The position numbers and the translations under genes were made by a program. Below, piece after piece: positions 11,301 through 21,255 of a DNA stretch of 64,000 nt (positions are counted from its first letter, which is position 1; every line of letters starts with the position of its first letter). The stretch covers positions 1 to 64,000 of the forward strand of contig NZ_POYJ01000014.1 in assembly GCF_002895435.1 (NCBI RefSeq). Reading direction: 5' to 3'. The notes beneath the pieces were generated by a model. It ran no database searches. It was not told the DNA's origin and saw only the letters and a program-made list of their open reading frames with translations. The DNA comes from Aquimarina sediminis (GTDB lineage Bacteria > Bacteroidota > Bacteroidia > Flavobacteriales > Flavobacteriaceae).

Positions 11301-13004
11301 TATGCCAATGGGCAATCCTATGCCTATCTGCAAGGAGATGTAGGGATGAGGTTTAAATTATTCGGAAAGAAAAAGAAAATTACAATCTTCTCAGGAGGAG
11401 GAGCCCTGCTTATGCAAACCAAATTACCAAACCCCTCATGGCTTAGTGGACATCTGGGAGGAAGCTATAATGTGTTAGGAGGATTAATAAAAGGGCGATT
11501 CAACTTTAAAGTAGAACTGGGAGAAAAATGTGAAATCATTAATGAAGGAGCACTAGAAGGAATTACTGTAATAGGTGATATGTCACCAAAAGAAGGAACT
11601 ACCGATGTAGATGTATTTGTAGCACCACAAGTACCTTTTAATTTACAAATCAATAAAGTATTCGAATTGCGTAGTGGAACAGAGGATCGTAAGTATCGAA
11701 TACTCATGGATAAGTTTGAAGTCACAAAAAATGGGCAGCCCATAGCTGGTAAAATCGAGTGGAATACTAATAATGATATTGCGACTTTTTATTCTCATGA
11801 GATATTACCCCCTAACACAAGCCTTAAAGCCTATGTTCAAGTACATTTTGAAGAATATGTAGGAGGGAAATGGGAAACTATAAAAGACCAGGGAAAGATA
11901 ACTACAGAATCCAAAGAAGTGAACTTTACTACTGGAACCGCTCCAGAATCTATACCTCTAAGCAATATTGCTTTTATGTACCCTATGGTAAATCAAAAAA
12001 ACTTTTTTACCAAAGAGTATAACAAAGGATACATTAATCTAAAACGTGGGCAATCATATCTGTTTGATGGTACAAATGATTGGGGTAAGACAATGACCAT
12101 GAGTACCAATACCGGAATATCATTAGATACTTCGTTTGGTTATAATACAGCCAATAAACAAGTTACATTCAATATCCCTGAAGGAATAGCTACACAAACC
12201 AATTATAATGTAAAAATAAAGTTGGTACCCCAAGAAGATAATGGTTCTGATAATGTAACAGAGAGCTATACCACACAAAAAATTGGTGGTGATGAATCAG
12301 GTAATGAAGTAGAGATAAAATCAAGAGCAGCAGAAGAAGTGGTTATAAAAGGAGAAGAAAGAGCACTACTAGCTTTTGATTTTAGTACCAGTCAATATAC
12401 CACTTTTGATAAGAAGATAAGAGCTATGAAAGGCAACAAAGATTTGTATAAACATGTTACCTATCCTTATGGTCTTACGCTATTAACCGCAATAGACCCA
12501 TTAGAACCTTTTGATCTGGCAGAATTAGCAGGTAATAAATACTCTGGTAACAAACCATTAATTGTGGCTAGGGCTATTATGGACAATTCGTATTACCAAA
12601 ATGAAATCTATCCATTACTATATCAAAATTATCCTATAGGTGGTACAATCTCAGTCAGTAGAGATACAGATAAGATAAGTGTTCCTCCGGTAGAAGGAGT
12701 AGAGCCCATGTCATGGTATCTTACTTATTTAGAAAATGGTTACACTGGTGAAACTAGCTTGTATAATCCTTACCGATATAACCTTGCTCAGTATTTCTAT
12801 CAGGATTATGAAGATTTGAGATACCAATTAGTGAGCTCTAATCTACTCTGGGAGACTATGCCTCAATACAGGAAATTGATTATAGAATCTTTTCCAGTAA
12901 TACGAAAAGGAAAGTACAAAACCAAACTGCGGTATGTACTACCAGGACAGGTAACCAACGGAGGAGATCAGACCATAAAATTCACCAATCCTATCTACGA
13001 ATAA
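8307..13004 (+). CDS. Large beta-rich exported protein of unknown function (1565 residues)
   Basis: An N-terminal signal peptide (about 1-22, ending ..TNMLARD) precedes a very long beta-strand-rich protein. The central part repeatedly alternates hydrophobic and polar residues with glycine-rich turns, including GGNGGGAK near 595 and GFALNKFGGGFHNRMK in the middle. The last ~450 residues contain Ig-like segments ending with a conserved NIAFMYPMVNQKNFF stretch. No enzyme motif or sorting domain was seen. Its stop overlaps the next start by one base (TAATG at 13002-13006), showing tight coupling with the fn3 protein downstream. Similar long proteins accompany TANFOR genes as I recall them, suggesting a cell-surface complex; that is inference. 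Confidence 0.65.
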   Translation: MNKILQLTLFVCLCLHTTNMLARDISFSMVNETNDKKEEKTEPVKDSLYTDVTTVDNKQISKKYQAKVLRDFKSLNQFDIPVNPSKKTFGLLETKEGFQFNGINATQDKKWLEMAQNVFKTIDETENYIKELTSEDLSELPVAIKPKTISNVTYTVGIAKAVFKPSFTELTVFLKVEFPESTSPSNDTTTTKEENNVLILGASNIKLSHEGGIIGAAKLNLISQFTTNINSGAILLTLNGGFNEPGTYATIDCFGFKEFGIDANIKFTNGLVFPVDKDGKKKTGYVESDFKIVASDWNDMVVNITLPEFGITGLEGTTFRPGEAVFDFSDLRNDEATPTAYLDKHYSERTNLWRGVYINTLEVVLPKAFEKKNDDKRIAFGATDLIIDAQGVTGKFTGDNIFTLEEGTASGWDFSLDHFLLDIEVNKLKAGEFAGEIVLPVSKVDKVKYSAIIQPDEYSLTVESTKDISFDVWNANVTLTKDSYIEMKVKDDKFRPKANLNGSVSIVSGLGKEQNASPDVQKSTVDFKGIVFEEMVLQTESPKFSVGYFGYQGDMKLADFPITVNEIGLKTPSGNQADLVFDFSINLTSETDGGNGGGAKLAIKSVLDETEGRDHWKYDGIDLEKIALQMDITGLELKGALMIFEDDATYGTGFAGTVGAKLTAGMSLEVEAKALFGRTPDFRYWFVDASTTLPQGIPIYPGFALNKFGGGFHNRMKMAGMTNDANAAYSQVGASLSGVVYEPSKESGFGMKASVGITTQNSEELFHATLELGMVFLKSGGLQDVYFKGHGEMLTGLPTDFYDQIEDQLGYLADGADIPKPSSDASMSADVFIRYDFVNDVFHANSEVYVNFGPLKGRGPNGRAGWMDFYAGQGQWHILVGTPTDPLGVTIDIGGVNVNSKSYFMTGDNIPGSPSPPDIVANILGTDTSKLEYARDLNMLDSGKGLAFGADWSMSTGDLRFLIFYAKFNAGIGFDIMLKDYGEAQCKGSSEQIGLNGWYANGQSYAYLQGDVGMRFKLFGKKKKITIFSGGGALLMQTKLPNPSWLSGHLGGSYNVLGGLIKGRFNFKVELGEKCEIINEGALEGITVIGDMSPKEGTTDVDVFVAPQVPFNLQINKVFELRSGTEDRKYRILMDKFEVTKNGQPIAGKIEWNTNNDIATFYSHEILPPNTSLKAYVQVHFEEYVGGKWETIKDQGKITTESKEVNFTTGTAPESIPLSNIAFMYPMVNQKNFFTKEYNKGYINLKRGQSYLFDGTNDWGKTMTMSTNTGISLDTSFGYNTANKQVTFNIPEGIATQTNYNVKIKLVPQEDNGSDNVTESYTTQKIGGDESGNEVEIKSRAAEEVVIKGEERALLAFDFSTSQYTTFDKKIRAMKGNKDLYKHVTYPYGLTLLTAIDPLEPFDLAELAGNKYSGNKPLIVARAIMDNSYYQNEIYPLLYQNYPIGGTISVSRDTDKISVPPVEGVEPMSWYLTYLENGYTGETSLYNPYRYNLAQYFYQDYEDLRYQLVSSNLLWETMPQYRKLIIESFPVIRKGKYKTKLRYVLPGQVTNGGDQTIKFTNPIYE

Positions 13005-15106
13005 TGAATAAATTACTAACATACATATATACAGTAGGACTGGTTGTTTTTTTACTTCCTTATCAGGGAAGAGCGCAAGACCCTATAGGAGATGAAGAGC
13101 CAGCAGTAAAGGTTATCGGTACTGCTACCAAAGATGCCATCATGCTTCGATGGTCAGCCAATACCCCCTTGGGTTGGAAACATGCCAATACCTACGGATA
13201 CATCATTGAGAGAAGAACAATAGCTATAGGCGATGAAATAGTAAAAGAACCTATTATCAAAAAACTTACTTCAAATCCTATAGTTCCCAGACCGATGATG
13301 GATTGGGAGGATTTTGTGACAAACAATGATAATGCTGCTATTGCTGCCCAAGCCATCTATGGCGAGGATTTTAATGTATCCTTAGAAGAAGGAGGCAATG
13401 ATATTATGAGTATCGTTAATCAGGCAAAAGCCCTAGAGCAACGTTTTTCTTTTACACTATTTGCATCAGATCAGGATTATGAGGTAGCAAAGTATGCCGG
13501 ATTAGCTTATGTTGATACAGATGTAAAACCGGGTGAGCGATATTTGTATAAGGTATATACAGCCATCCCTCAGGAAAAAATGGAAGTAAAATTCGGAGGG
13601 GTATACCTTGGGTTAAGTGATTATCGCCCATTACCCGAGCCACAAGATTTTGTTGGGATCTCTGGAGATAAAAACATCATGTTAAGTTGGAATTTCAAAT
13701 TATTAAAACGAGAATATACCAACTACATTATAGAACGATCCGAGGATAATGGAAGTACCTACCATCCCTTGAGTGATAGACCAGTTGTCAACCTAAACGA
13801 GCGCAAGAAGAATCCTTCGGATCGTATGTTTTATATCGATAGTCTATCACAAAACAATAAAGAATACCATTACCGTATAAAAGGAGTATCACCCTTTGGA
13901 GAGGTGGGTCCTGCATCAAATGTAGTCAAGGCAAAAGGAGTAAAAGCATTACAACACAATCCTTCTATTACTCAAGCCAGATTGATGGATGATAACAGTA
14001 GTGCAGTAATTAGCTGGGAGTTCCCTGAAGAAGGATTAGCATCTGTGGCTTATTTTGAGTTAAACAGATCAGATCAGATTAAAGAGAACTATCAGGTAGT
14101 GGTGGCTAATATCCCCAAAGACACCAGACAGCTAGAATTCAAGAATCTGGATGCAATCAATTATTTTACCATAACAGCAGTTGGAGTCGACGGCACAAAA
14201 CGTATTTCTTTCCCAAAGATGATACAGCCGTCTGATAGTACTCCACCGGCAGATCCAATTGGGCTACGGGGGGTGATTGACTCTACAGGAGTCGTCCAGC
14301 TCAATTGGACTGCCAATACTGAGGCAGATTTTTTAGGCTATCGTGTTTTTAGAGCCAATATGGAGAACGAAGAATACACCCAGATTACTTTTAAGCCCAT
14401 ACCCGATAGTAAAATTATAGATACCATTAATATTGAAACACTTAATAGCAAGATTTACTACAAAGTACAAGCCTTTGATAAGCGATATAACCCCTCTGAT
14501 TTTTCAGAAGTATTAATGCTTAAAAAACCAGATATAGTTCCCCCAACAAAACCTGTTTTTAAATCTTTTAAAGCAGATCAGGGAGTAGTAGAATTATCCT
14601 GGATTACTAGCAGTAGCATTGATGCCATAAGAACCTTAGTATATAGAAAAGAAAAAGGAAAAGAAGGCCCCTGGCAGTTGGTAACAGAAGCTGATTATCC
14701 CCAAGATGAGTTTTCAGATACCACTGCGACCCCCGGAATTACCTATCTATATACTTTGGTTACTATGGATGATTCTGGATTAGAATCAGAACCCGTGACT
14801 CCACTAACAATCAGCCTACCCGATAATAAGCAAAAACCAAAAATCGACAGGTTTACTGCAATAGTAAACCGAGAAGAAAAACAAATCGCAATCAACTGGA
14901 AATACAGATCACCTGATGTGATAGAGTTTATGATGTATAAGGCTGAAGAAGGAAAACAACCTACACTATACAAAGTGTTTGATAAGAGTCAAAGTCGATT
15001 TACAGATAAGCAGTTGATCATCAATACCAAATACACCTATTTGTTACAAGCCGTATTTGGCTCCAGAGCAAAATCTCCAATAAAAAAAATAGAAGTAGAA
15101 TATTAA
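13004..15106 (+). CDS. Exported protein of six fibronectin type III-like domains
   Basis: A signal peptide (about 1-24, ending GRAQD) precedes about six fn3-like domains. Approximate positions are 27-205, 211-305, 318-405, 415-510, 515-605 and 610-700. Each shows the fn3 pattern of a central Trp strand (LRWSA, LSWNF, ISWEF, LNWTA, LSWIT, INWKY) and a later YxYRI or YYKVQ-type strand. There is no catalytic motif and no T9SS tail, so it is probably a structural, adhesive or periplasmic scaffold. It is translationally coupled to the preceding gene by a one-base overlap and lies 10 bases before the SprB-repeat gene. Part of the exoprotein operon. Confidence 0.75.
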   Translation: MNKLLTYIYTVGLVVFLLPYQGRAQDPIGDEEPAVKVIGTATKDAIMLRWSANTPLGWKHANTYGYIIERRTIAIGDEIVKEPIIKKLTSNPIVPRPMMDWEDFVTNNDNAAIAAQAIYGEDFNVSLEEGGNDIMSIVNQAKALEQRFSFTLFASDQDYEVAKYAGLAYVDTDVKPGERYLYKVYTAIPQEKMEVKFGGVYLGLSDYRPLPEPQDFVGISGDKNIMLSWNFKLLKREYTNYIIERSEDNGSTYHPLSDRPVVNLNERKKNPSDRMFYIDSLSQNNKEYHYRIKGVSPFGEVGPASNVVKAKGVKALQHNPSITQARLMDDNSSAVISWEFPEEGLASVAYFELNRSDQIKENYQVVVANIPKDTRQLEFKNLDAINYFTITAVGVDGTKRISFPKMIQPSDSTPPADPIGLRGVIDSTGVVQLNWTANTEADFLGYRVFRANMENEEYTQITFKPIPDSKIIDTINIETLNSKIYYKVQAFDKRYNPSDFSEVLMLKKPDIVPPTKPVFKSFKADQGVVELSWITSSSIDAIRTLVYRKEKGKEGPWQLVTEADYPQDEFSDTTATPGITYLYTLVTMDDSGLESEPVTPLTISLPDNKQKPKIDRFTAIVNREEKQIAINWKYRSPDVIEFMMYKAEEGKQPTLYKVFDKSQSRFTDKQLIINTKYTYLLQAVFGSRAKSPIKKIEVEY

Positions 15107-15116
15107 AGCAAAGGAT

Positions 15117-18100
15117 ATGAAAAGAATAATACTCGTTTTTATAATAGTGTTTATTTCACTTGGTGCTTATGCACAGACGTATACTATTACTATCGATGGT
15201 AAGGTAGGTAATGGTAAATCTAATTGTTTTTGGGGAGGAGATATTGGATTAAAAAAAATTGTAATTCATTTTGCGGATGGAGCCGAAGAAGAAGTTTTTT
15301 CCAAAAAAACACCTGTATTAAATAAAAATTATAGAATAGTTAGAACATACAGTGTACAAAAGAAAATAATAGAAGTTAAATTTCACACAATAGCAAGACA
15401 ACAAAATTGGTTGGGTTGTAGTACATTTAATCCAAAAAAGCCAGCGTATATTTTTTCTAATTGTCATTACAAAGAATATAAAAAAAGTGATATATATCAT
15501 CCTGATATTAAAGGAGAGGCGATCATATCTTTAACTCCTAATATGGAGTTGAATTTTATTAGCACAACTAATTCTATTGCATGTAGTGATAAAGAAATTG
15601 GGATTCAAGCAACTTCTGGATTCAGTTTATTGGGAGGTCTTTATAATTGGGAATTCCTTGATGTTATAGATACTCCTGCAACATGGAAACCAATTCTTAA
15701 TAAGAACGGGGAAAAAACTATTTTTCTTAAACTTAGTGATTTGTACCTTGATACCAAAGATCGGAGAAAAGCCATTAATAAAAACATAAGGGTTCGACTT
15801 AACCCCAGTTGTAATAAAAATAGAGCAGTCACAAATGAACTCACGATTAAATATCTGCCAACGGCACCAAAAGTAGCCCAAAAACCGGAAATACTACCGC
15901 TTGAGTGTTCTTACAGTAAATCAGCCGGTATAAGAATGTATTTTAAAAGGCAGATTCATAATTTTGAGGCTGTAGATATTAATTTATTAAGGAAACTAGA
16001 TCATGAAACGACATACGTTTCTTATGATAATAATATTAATATTCAGCAATTTGGTGTAGTATTACCAAGCTCACCTTGGTTACCACGTAAATATTCTTAT
16101 AATTGGCAACCAACTTCTGGCAAAGAACTTATAGCTGGACAATACAAAATTGAAGTAACTGGATATACCAGAGGAGGAGATAGTGCTAATCCTTTTTGTG
16201 AAATGTATGAATATGAGTTTGAGGTGGAAGCTCCTGATCCTGTAGATTTTACAGCAGAAACTACCGGGCATCAAACCTGTTATGGTACTGATAATGGGAA
16301 GGTGAAAATAAAGATAACTTCTGGTGGTGCAGGAGATTATGAATATTCTTTCAATAATTGGGCTACGGCTACTTCCTTTACAGGACCAGAAAAAGAAGTA
16401 ACTGGGCTGGCACCTAATACCTATAGTGTTCAGGTTAGAAAAAAGACTAATCAATGTTTGGCGTTAGATGCTCAGGGCAATCCCAAAAGGATAGGAGTCA
16501 CTATTAGCGGTGCTACACAAATAACTCATAAAATAGAGTTAATCACCCATCCTGGAGCTCCCCAAAAAACTGATGGCAAAATTGTATTCTCCTCGGTTAG
16601 TGGAGGTACTCCTTTTAATAGCGTTATGGGAGATTATTATACTGCAAGGTTGATGTTGCATGGTTCTCCTTCGAGTGCTATTGATTATACCGCCTACACC
16701 AATGGTTTTGAAATACCAAATCTACCCGCAGGAAACCATATAATCAGATATACGGATAATAGTTCAGGATGTATTTCTGAAATAAAGCTACCAGAGATTA
16801 AAGCTCCTGCTCCCATTACTTTTGATATAGAGAAACAAGATCCGTCTTGTTCTGAAGCAAATGGGAAATTAAGAATTGTCAATATCAAAGGAGGTTACCC
16901 TCCATATAAATTTAAATGGAAAAGAAATGCAATACCTTATAGTGAAAGCCCTACAGTTATAGGTAGAAAAGGAAACTATGCAGTCATCGTAACCGATAAG
17001 AGATTGGGTTGGAAAGAAAAAACAAATATTGAATTTGATAATATACCCGATCCTATAAAGATCACAAATATTGAGGTAAAAAAAACCATACGATGTCATA
17101 ATCGTAAAGCCGAAGTTAAAATTTCGGCAACAGGAGGATCTAAAAAATATTATTTTGGAGTCAAAGATCTTGGGGGTTGGCATTGGCAAGTCAGCAATAC
17201 ATTTGAGCTATACGGAAGTATAGAGGGGCGCACATATACTTTTCGAGTAAAGGACAGAAGTGAAGAGAAATGTATATCAGCTATTTCTAAGTCTATAGTG
17301 ATTAAGGCTCCACCCAAAATTAGATTTAAACCTATAGAAGTTACTCACAATACTGTCTCTGGAGATAATAAAGGGGAAATTAAAATGGAAATTAAAGGAG
17401 GGGTTCCTGAGTATAAAACACTATTATGGAGAAGAAATGGAGCTCCTATTTCATATCGCGGTGAACTTACTGAAGTTGATACAGGAGTCTACACATTACA
17501 TGTTAAAAAATTAATTGCAGGAACATACACATTAACAGTCATAGATGCAAATGATTGTAAGAGGGTATCACAATCTGTAGAAATCACTGATCCTATCAAC
17601 CTTACGGTTTCAACGGTAGATGTTCCTTGTTTTAATGCAAATACAGGAGAAATAGTGCTAAACCCTCAGGGAGGAACACCTCCATATTCTTTTTCTATAG
17701 ATAATGAGGAGACCTATATTTCTGTAGATGATCTTACTAATAACACTATAGAGGGATTAGCAGCCAGAGATTATCATGTGTGGTTACAAGATGCCAAAGG
17801 ACGCAAGATAGCTAATGCAATATCCGCAACCATTACACAACCCGATAAAATTATTGTTTCTCAGGCTTCATTAGTAGACGTTACCACAGTAGATGGAACT
17901 AATGGGGGTATATCAATTGATGTTGCAGGAGGGGTAGATCCTTATAGTTTTTTATGGAGTAAACAAGATGATGTAACTTTTGTAAGCAGCGATAAGGATA
18001 TCACTAATCTATCATCAGGATCATATACTGTTTCTGTTACAGATGGGAACAATTGCATGGTTCAAAAAATATTCGAGATAAGAGAACCATTACCGATTGG

Positions 18101-21100
18101 GGTAGATATCACCGTAACTAATCCTGTTTTATGTCATGATGATGCCTTGGGAGAGTTAAAGGCGACCGTATCTGGTGGATATCCAATAGAATCAGTGCCT
18201 TCAGATTTTGAGTACAGATGGTACAAGGTAGAAAACACAGTAGATACCGCATTGAATACGGATGTTTCTTTGAATAGTCTTAAAGAACTGGGAGCAGGTA
18301 CGTATAAAGTGGTGGTTAAAGATACTCAGGGAGCCACCGCCGAGACTACCTTGAATCTTACAGAACCAGAAGACCTTAAGGTAATACTGACCACTCAAAC
18401 CGATCTATCATGCTATGACGAGGCTACCGGAAGTATTGATATTACAGTGACAGGAGGTCCTAAGGATCCGGATACCGGGGTATATCTGCCTTATGCTTAT
18501 AGCTGGACCAAGGTAGATGACCCCGATTTTACGGCAGCAACAGAAGATCTTACCGGGATAAAAGCAGGTAACTATAAAGTAGTGGTTGTTGATGATAACC
18601 TGTGTACAACTTCGCTAGAGGTAACGATACAACAACCGGAAGCTTCTTTATCGATTTCTAATGTTGTAGCAACAGGTCTCACAGGATACCAAACACAAAA
18701 TGGTAGTATTACTCTGGATATTACAGGAGGGACAAAACCTTATAGCTATGAGTGGAGCAATCTGGATGATCCTGTATACACCGCATCAAGCGAGGATATA
18801 TATGAACTAAAGAAAGGTACCTATCAACTCTCGGTAGTGGATAGTAATCAATGTTCGATCTACACTACTATAGAAATTGAAGAACCAGAAAAATTAGAAG
18901 TAAAAATAACACCATTAGCAGCAGATCAACAAATTAGATGTGCAGGAGAACAAACAAAGGTACCATTGGTTACGACGACCTCAGGGGGTGTTGGGGAGTA
19001 TGTTTATCAATGGTACCATCATACAAAACCGGATATAGTGCTGTTTACCACAGCCAATACCCCTTCTACCGTAGTGGCAGGAACATATACTGTGATTGTT
19101 ACAGATGATAATCAAAATACCCATAGTGATACATATACAGTAGAAGAACCAGAGGAATTAAAGTTTACTGAAACGGTAACCCATCTAAAATGTGCAACAA
19201 ACACCAACGGAAAAATAGATGTCACGATTCAGGGTGGCGTGGCACCATATAGGTATTTGTGGAGTAATGGCGAAGATACACAAGATATTGATGGACTTAG
19301 CGCAGGTAACTATACCCTAAAAGTAACGGATGCAAATGATTGTAAATATGAGAAAATGATAGCAGTAACAGAACCCCAAGCATTAAATGTAGTTGGCAAT
19401 ATTATACGATTTTACCCTTCAACAAATGGAGCAAATGACGGTAGTATTACAGTAAATATTGAAGGAGGTACTTCTCCATATACATATGAATGGAAAGATG
19501 ACAATGGGATGATCCAAAACGCTACCACTAATGTCCTCAGTAATACAGGAACAGGTAAGTATTCTTTAACAGTAATTGATAGTAATGAATGTAAGTTAGA
19601 GATTAAGGATGTAGATACATTCGAACCTCCGGCACTAGAAGTCTCAATTCAAACCGCTAGCGTAGTATTATGTGCCGGTAATACAGATTCAGGTAGTCTT
19701 AAAGCTATAGCAAAAGGAGGAAGACCTTTTAACAGTACAAAACAATATGAGTACCAATGGTATATTGCGGCTACACATACTCCAATAGGTACAGATCACT
19801 CAGTACTAGATGAGATAGAATCCGGCGACTATTATGTTGAGGTCACAGATGCTATAGGGCATACCGTTACCAGTGCAGTATACACATTAGAACAGCCCGA
19901 CGCTCTGGAGATGATATTTGATGTAGATTATACCAATTGTGGAGATGGAAATGACTGGACGATCATTCCTAAGATAAAAGGAGGAACCTCTCCTTATCAG
20001 TATGCTTGGAATACAGGAGCTGTCAGTGATCGATTGGATAATGTAATGGTAGGTAGTTATAGTGTTACGATTACAGATAGCAGAGGATGTAGCCTTACCG
20101 ATGAGATACATCTTACGGCTCCGGGAGCATTAGGAGTATCTCCAATATTGACCATGCCTTCTTGCTATAATGCCTGCGATGGATCCATTTTACTCGGGGT
20201 AGAAGGAGGTACATTGCCCTACACATATGAATGGAGTAACGGTGCTGTCCAAAGAGATCTTAAGGCTATCTGTCCAGGAACGTATGCAGTTTTGATTACG
20301 GATAGCAAAGGTTGTCAGATCACCCACGAGATAACTTTGGACAATACTGAAGAGTTGATTGTTGATCTGGGAGAAGATGTTACCTTATGTAAAGATCAGC
20401 GCATTGAGATCAATGCAACGATTACAGATCCTAATGCTACTTACCAATGGTCTTCATCTAATGGGTATAGCAGTACAACACCTTCTATAGAGATTAGTGA
20501 TCCGGGTAGCTATCAGGTTATCGTAACCAATAGTAAAGGATGTCTGGCAGTAGATAGCATTTTTGTCGATAGGGTTACGGATGTTATTGACGCACAGTTT
20601 TGGGCTTCGACCTATGTCTATACTGGAGATACCTTTGTAATTGTAGATAATAGTGATCCTTTTCCTGATTACCTGGAATGGGTATTCCCTGAGGAAGCCA
20701 TAGTAAGTTATCAGGATGGTAATTATGCAGAGTTATCTTTTGATACTCCAGGAGAGTATGAGATTACATTACAGACGTACCTTGGGTTATGTAAAGCCAC
20801 TACGACCAAAAAGGTGATCATTATCGATAAGGCACTAGAGGAAGAAGATGATGATGAAAACGAAGAAGGAATTCATAGTTATATTGATTATCTAATCTAT
20901 CCTAACCCAACAAAAGGGAAGTTTACAGTAGATGTGAGTTTGCCCAAATCACAAGATGTTCACCTTAGGATACATAACATTGTCAATAATCAACTGATAG
21001 ATTCTCGTAGCGGTAGTGATAAGGATACGTATTCTTTTGAGTATGATATGTCATCGTTAACCTCAGGGGTATATTTTCTTTTATTAGAAACAGCTTCTGC

Positions 21101-21131
21101 TCGTCAGGTTAAAAAATTGATTATTGAGTAA
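15117..21131 (+). CDS. SprB-repeat cell-surface protein with T9SS type A sorting domain
   Basis: This 2004-residue protein has a signal peptide (about 1-20, ..LGAYAQT). From about residue 375 it consists of many SprB-like repeats of roughly 75-95 residues. Each has the signature C[YFA]..xxG.I.....GG..PY.Y.WS, then L..G.Y.V.V.D...C, then EP or QP. A PKD-like domain lies near 1810-1895. The final 77 residues (1928-2004) are a T9SS type A sorting domain starting YPNPTKGKF, with SSLTSGVYFLL and ending KKLIIE. It is therefore predicted to cross the outer membrane by type IX secretion and be surface-attached. SprB itself is a gliding adhesin in Flavobacterium; whether this paralogue moves or merely adheres is unknown. 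It is the last gene of the exoprotein operon. Confidence 0.85.
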   Translation: MKRIILVFIIVFISLGAYAQTYTITIDGKVGNGKSNCFWGGDIGLKKIVIHFADGAEEEVFSKKTPVLNKNYRIVRTYSVQKKIIEVKFHTIARQQNWLGCSTFNPKKPAYIFSNCHYKEYKKSDIYHPDIKGEAIISLTPNMELNFISTTNSIACSDKEIGIQATSGFSLLGGLYNWEFLDVIDTPATWKPILNKNGEKTIFLKLSDLYLDTKDRRKAINKNIRVRLNPSCNKNRAVTNELTIKYLPTAPKVAQKPEILPLECSYSKSAGIRMYFKRQIHNFEAVDINLLRKLDHETTYVSYDNNINIQQFGVVLPSSPWLPRKYSYNWQPTSGKELIAGQYKIEVTGYTRGGDSANPFCEMYEYEFEVEAPDPVDFTAETTGHQTCYGTDNGKVKIKITSGGAGDYEYSFNNWATATSFTGPEKEVTGLAPNTYSVQVRKKTNQCLALDAQGNPKRIGVTISGATQITHKIELITHPGAPQKTDGKIVFSSVSGGTPFNSVMGDYYTARLMLHGSPSSAIDYTAYTNGFEIPNLPAGNHIIRYTDNSSGCISEIKLPEIKAPAPITFDIEKQDPSCSEANGKLRIVNIKGGYPPYKFKWKRNAIPYSESPTVIGRKGNYAVIVTDKRLGWKEKTNIEFDNIPDPIKITNIEVKKTIRCHNRKAEVKISATGGSKKYYFGVKDLGGWHWQVSNTFELYGSIEGRTYTFRVKDRSEEKCISAISKSIVIKAPPKIRFKPIEVTHNTVSGDNKGEIKMEIKGGVPEYKTLLWRRNGAPISYRGELTEVDTGVYTLHVKKLIAGTYTLTVIDANDCKRVSQSVEITDPINLTVSTVDVPCFNANTGEIVLNPQGGTPPYSFSIDNEETYISVDDLTNNTIEGLAARDYHVWLQDAKGRKIANAISATITQPDKIIVSQASLVDVTTVDGTNGGISIDVAGGVDPYSFLWSKQDDVTFVSSDKDITNLSSGSYTVSVTDGNNCMVQKIFEIREPLPIGVDITVTNPVLCHDDALGELKATVSGGYPIESVPSDFEYRWYKVENTVDTALNTDVSLNSLKELGAGTYKVVVKDTQGATAETTLNLTEPEDLKVILTTQTDLSCYDEATGSIDITVTGGPKDPDTGVYLPYAYSWTKVDDPDFTAATEDLTGIKAGNYKVVVVDDNLCTTSLEVTIQQPEASLSISNVVATGLTGYQTQNGSITLDITGGTKPYSYEWSNLDDPVYTASSEDIYELKKGTYQLSVVDSNQCSIYTTIEIEEPEKLEVKITPLAADQQIRCAGEQTKVPLVTTTSGGVGEYVYQWYHHTKPDIVLFTTANTPSTVVAGTYTVIVTDDNQNTHSDTYTVEEPEELKFTETVTHLKCATNTNGKIDVTIQGGVAPYRYLWSNGEDTQDIDGLSAGNYTLKVTDANDCKYEKMIAVTEPQALNVVGNIIRFYPSTNGANDGSITVNIEGGTSPYTYEWKDDNGMIQNATTNVLSNTGTGKYSLTVIDSNECKLEIKDVDTFEPPALEVSIQTASVVLCAGNTDSGSLKAIAKGGRPFNSTKQYEYQWYIAATHTPIGTDHSVLDEIESGDYYVEVTDAIGHTVTSAVYTLEQPDALEMIFDVDYTNCGDGNDWTIIPKIKGGTSPYQYAWNTGAVSDRLDNVMVGSYSVTITDSRGCSLTDEIHLTAPGALGVSPILTMPSCYNACDGSILLGVEGGTLPYTYEWSNGAVQRDLKAICPGTYAVLITDSKGCQITHEITLDNTEELIVDLGEDVTLCKDQRIEINATITDPNATYQWSSSNGYSSTTPSIEISDPGSYQVIVTNSKGCLAVDSIFVDRVTDVIDAQFWASTYVYTGDTFVIVDNSDPFPDYLEWVFPEEAIVSYQDGNYAELSFDTPGEYEITLQTYLGLCKATTTKKVIIIDKALEEEDDDENEEGIHSYIDYLIYPNPTKGKFTVDVSLPKSQDVHLRIHNIVNNQLIDSRSGSDKDTYSFEYDMSSLTSGVYFLLLETASARQVKKLIIE

Positions 21132-21157
21132 AGATGTTTGTTATGTAAGAATAGGAG

Positions 21158-21200
21158 TCCAAATTGTCTATCTGAGCTTGTCGAAAATAGACAATTTGGA
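21158..21200 (+). terminator. Long perfect hairpin ending the exoprotein operon
   Basis: CCAAATTGTCTAT (21159-21171) pairs exactly with ATAGACAATTTGG (21187-21199), with one further T-A pair outside. The loop is CTGAGCTTGTCGAAA. It starts 27 bases after the stop of the SprB-repeat gene. No U-tract follows, so it may act as an mRNA-end stabiliser or weak terminator. The loop carries the TTCGACAAGCTCAG-type core that I recall as a common dispersed palindrome in Bacteroidota. Confidence 0.6.
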
Positions 21201-21255
21201 TACTTCAACTATCAATTACGTCTGGGCTTACATTATAGTATAAAAAGCAGTTATT

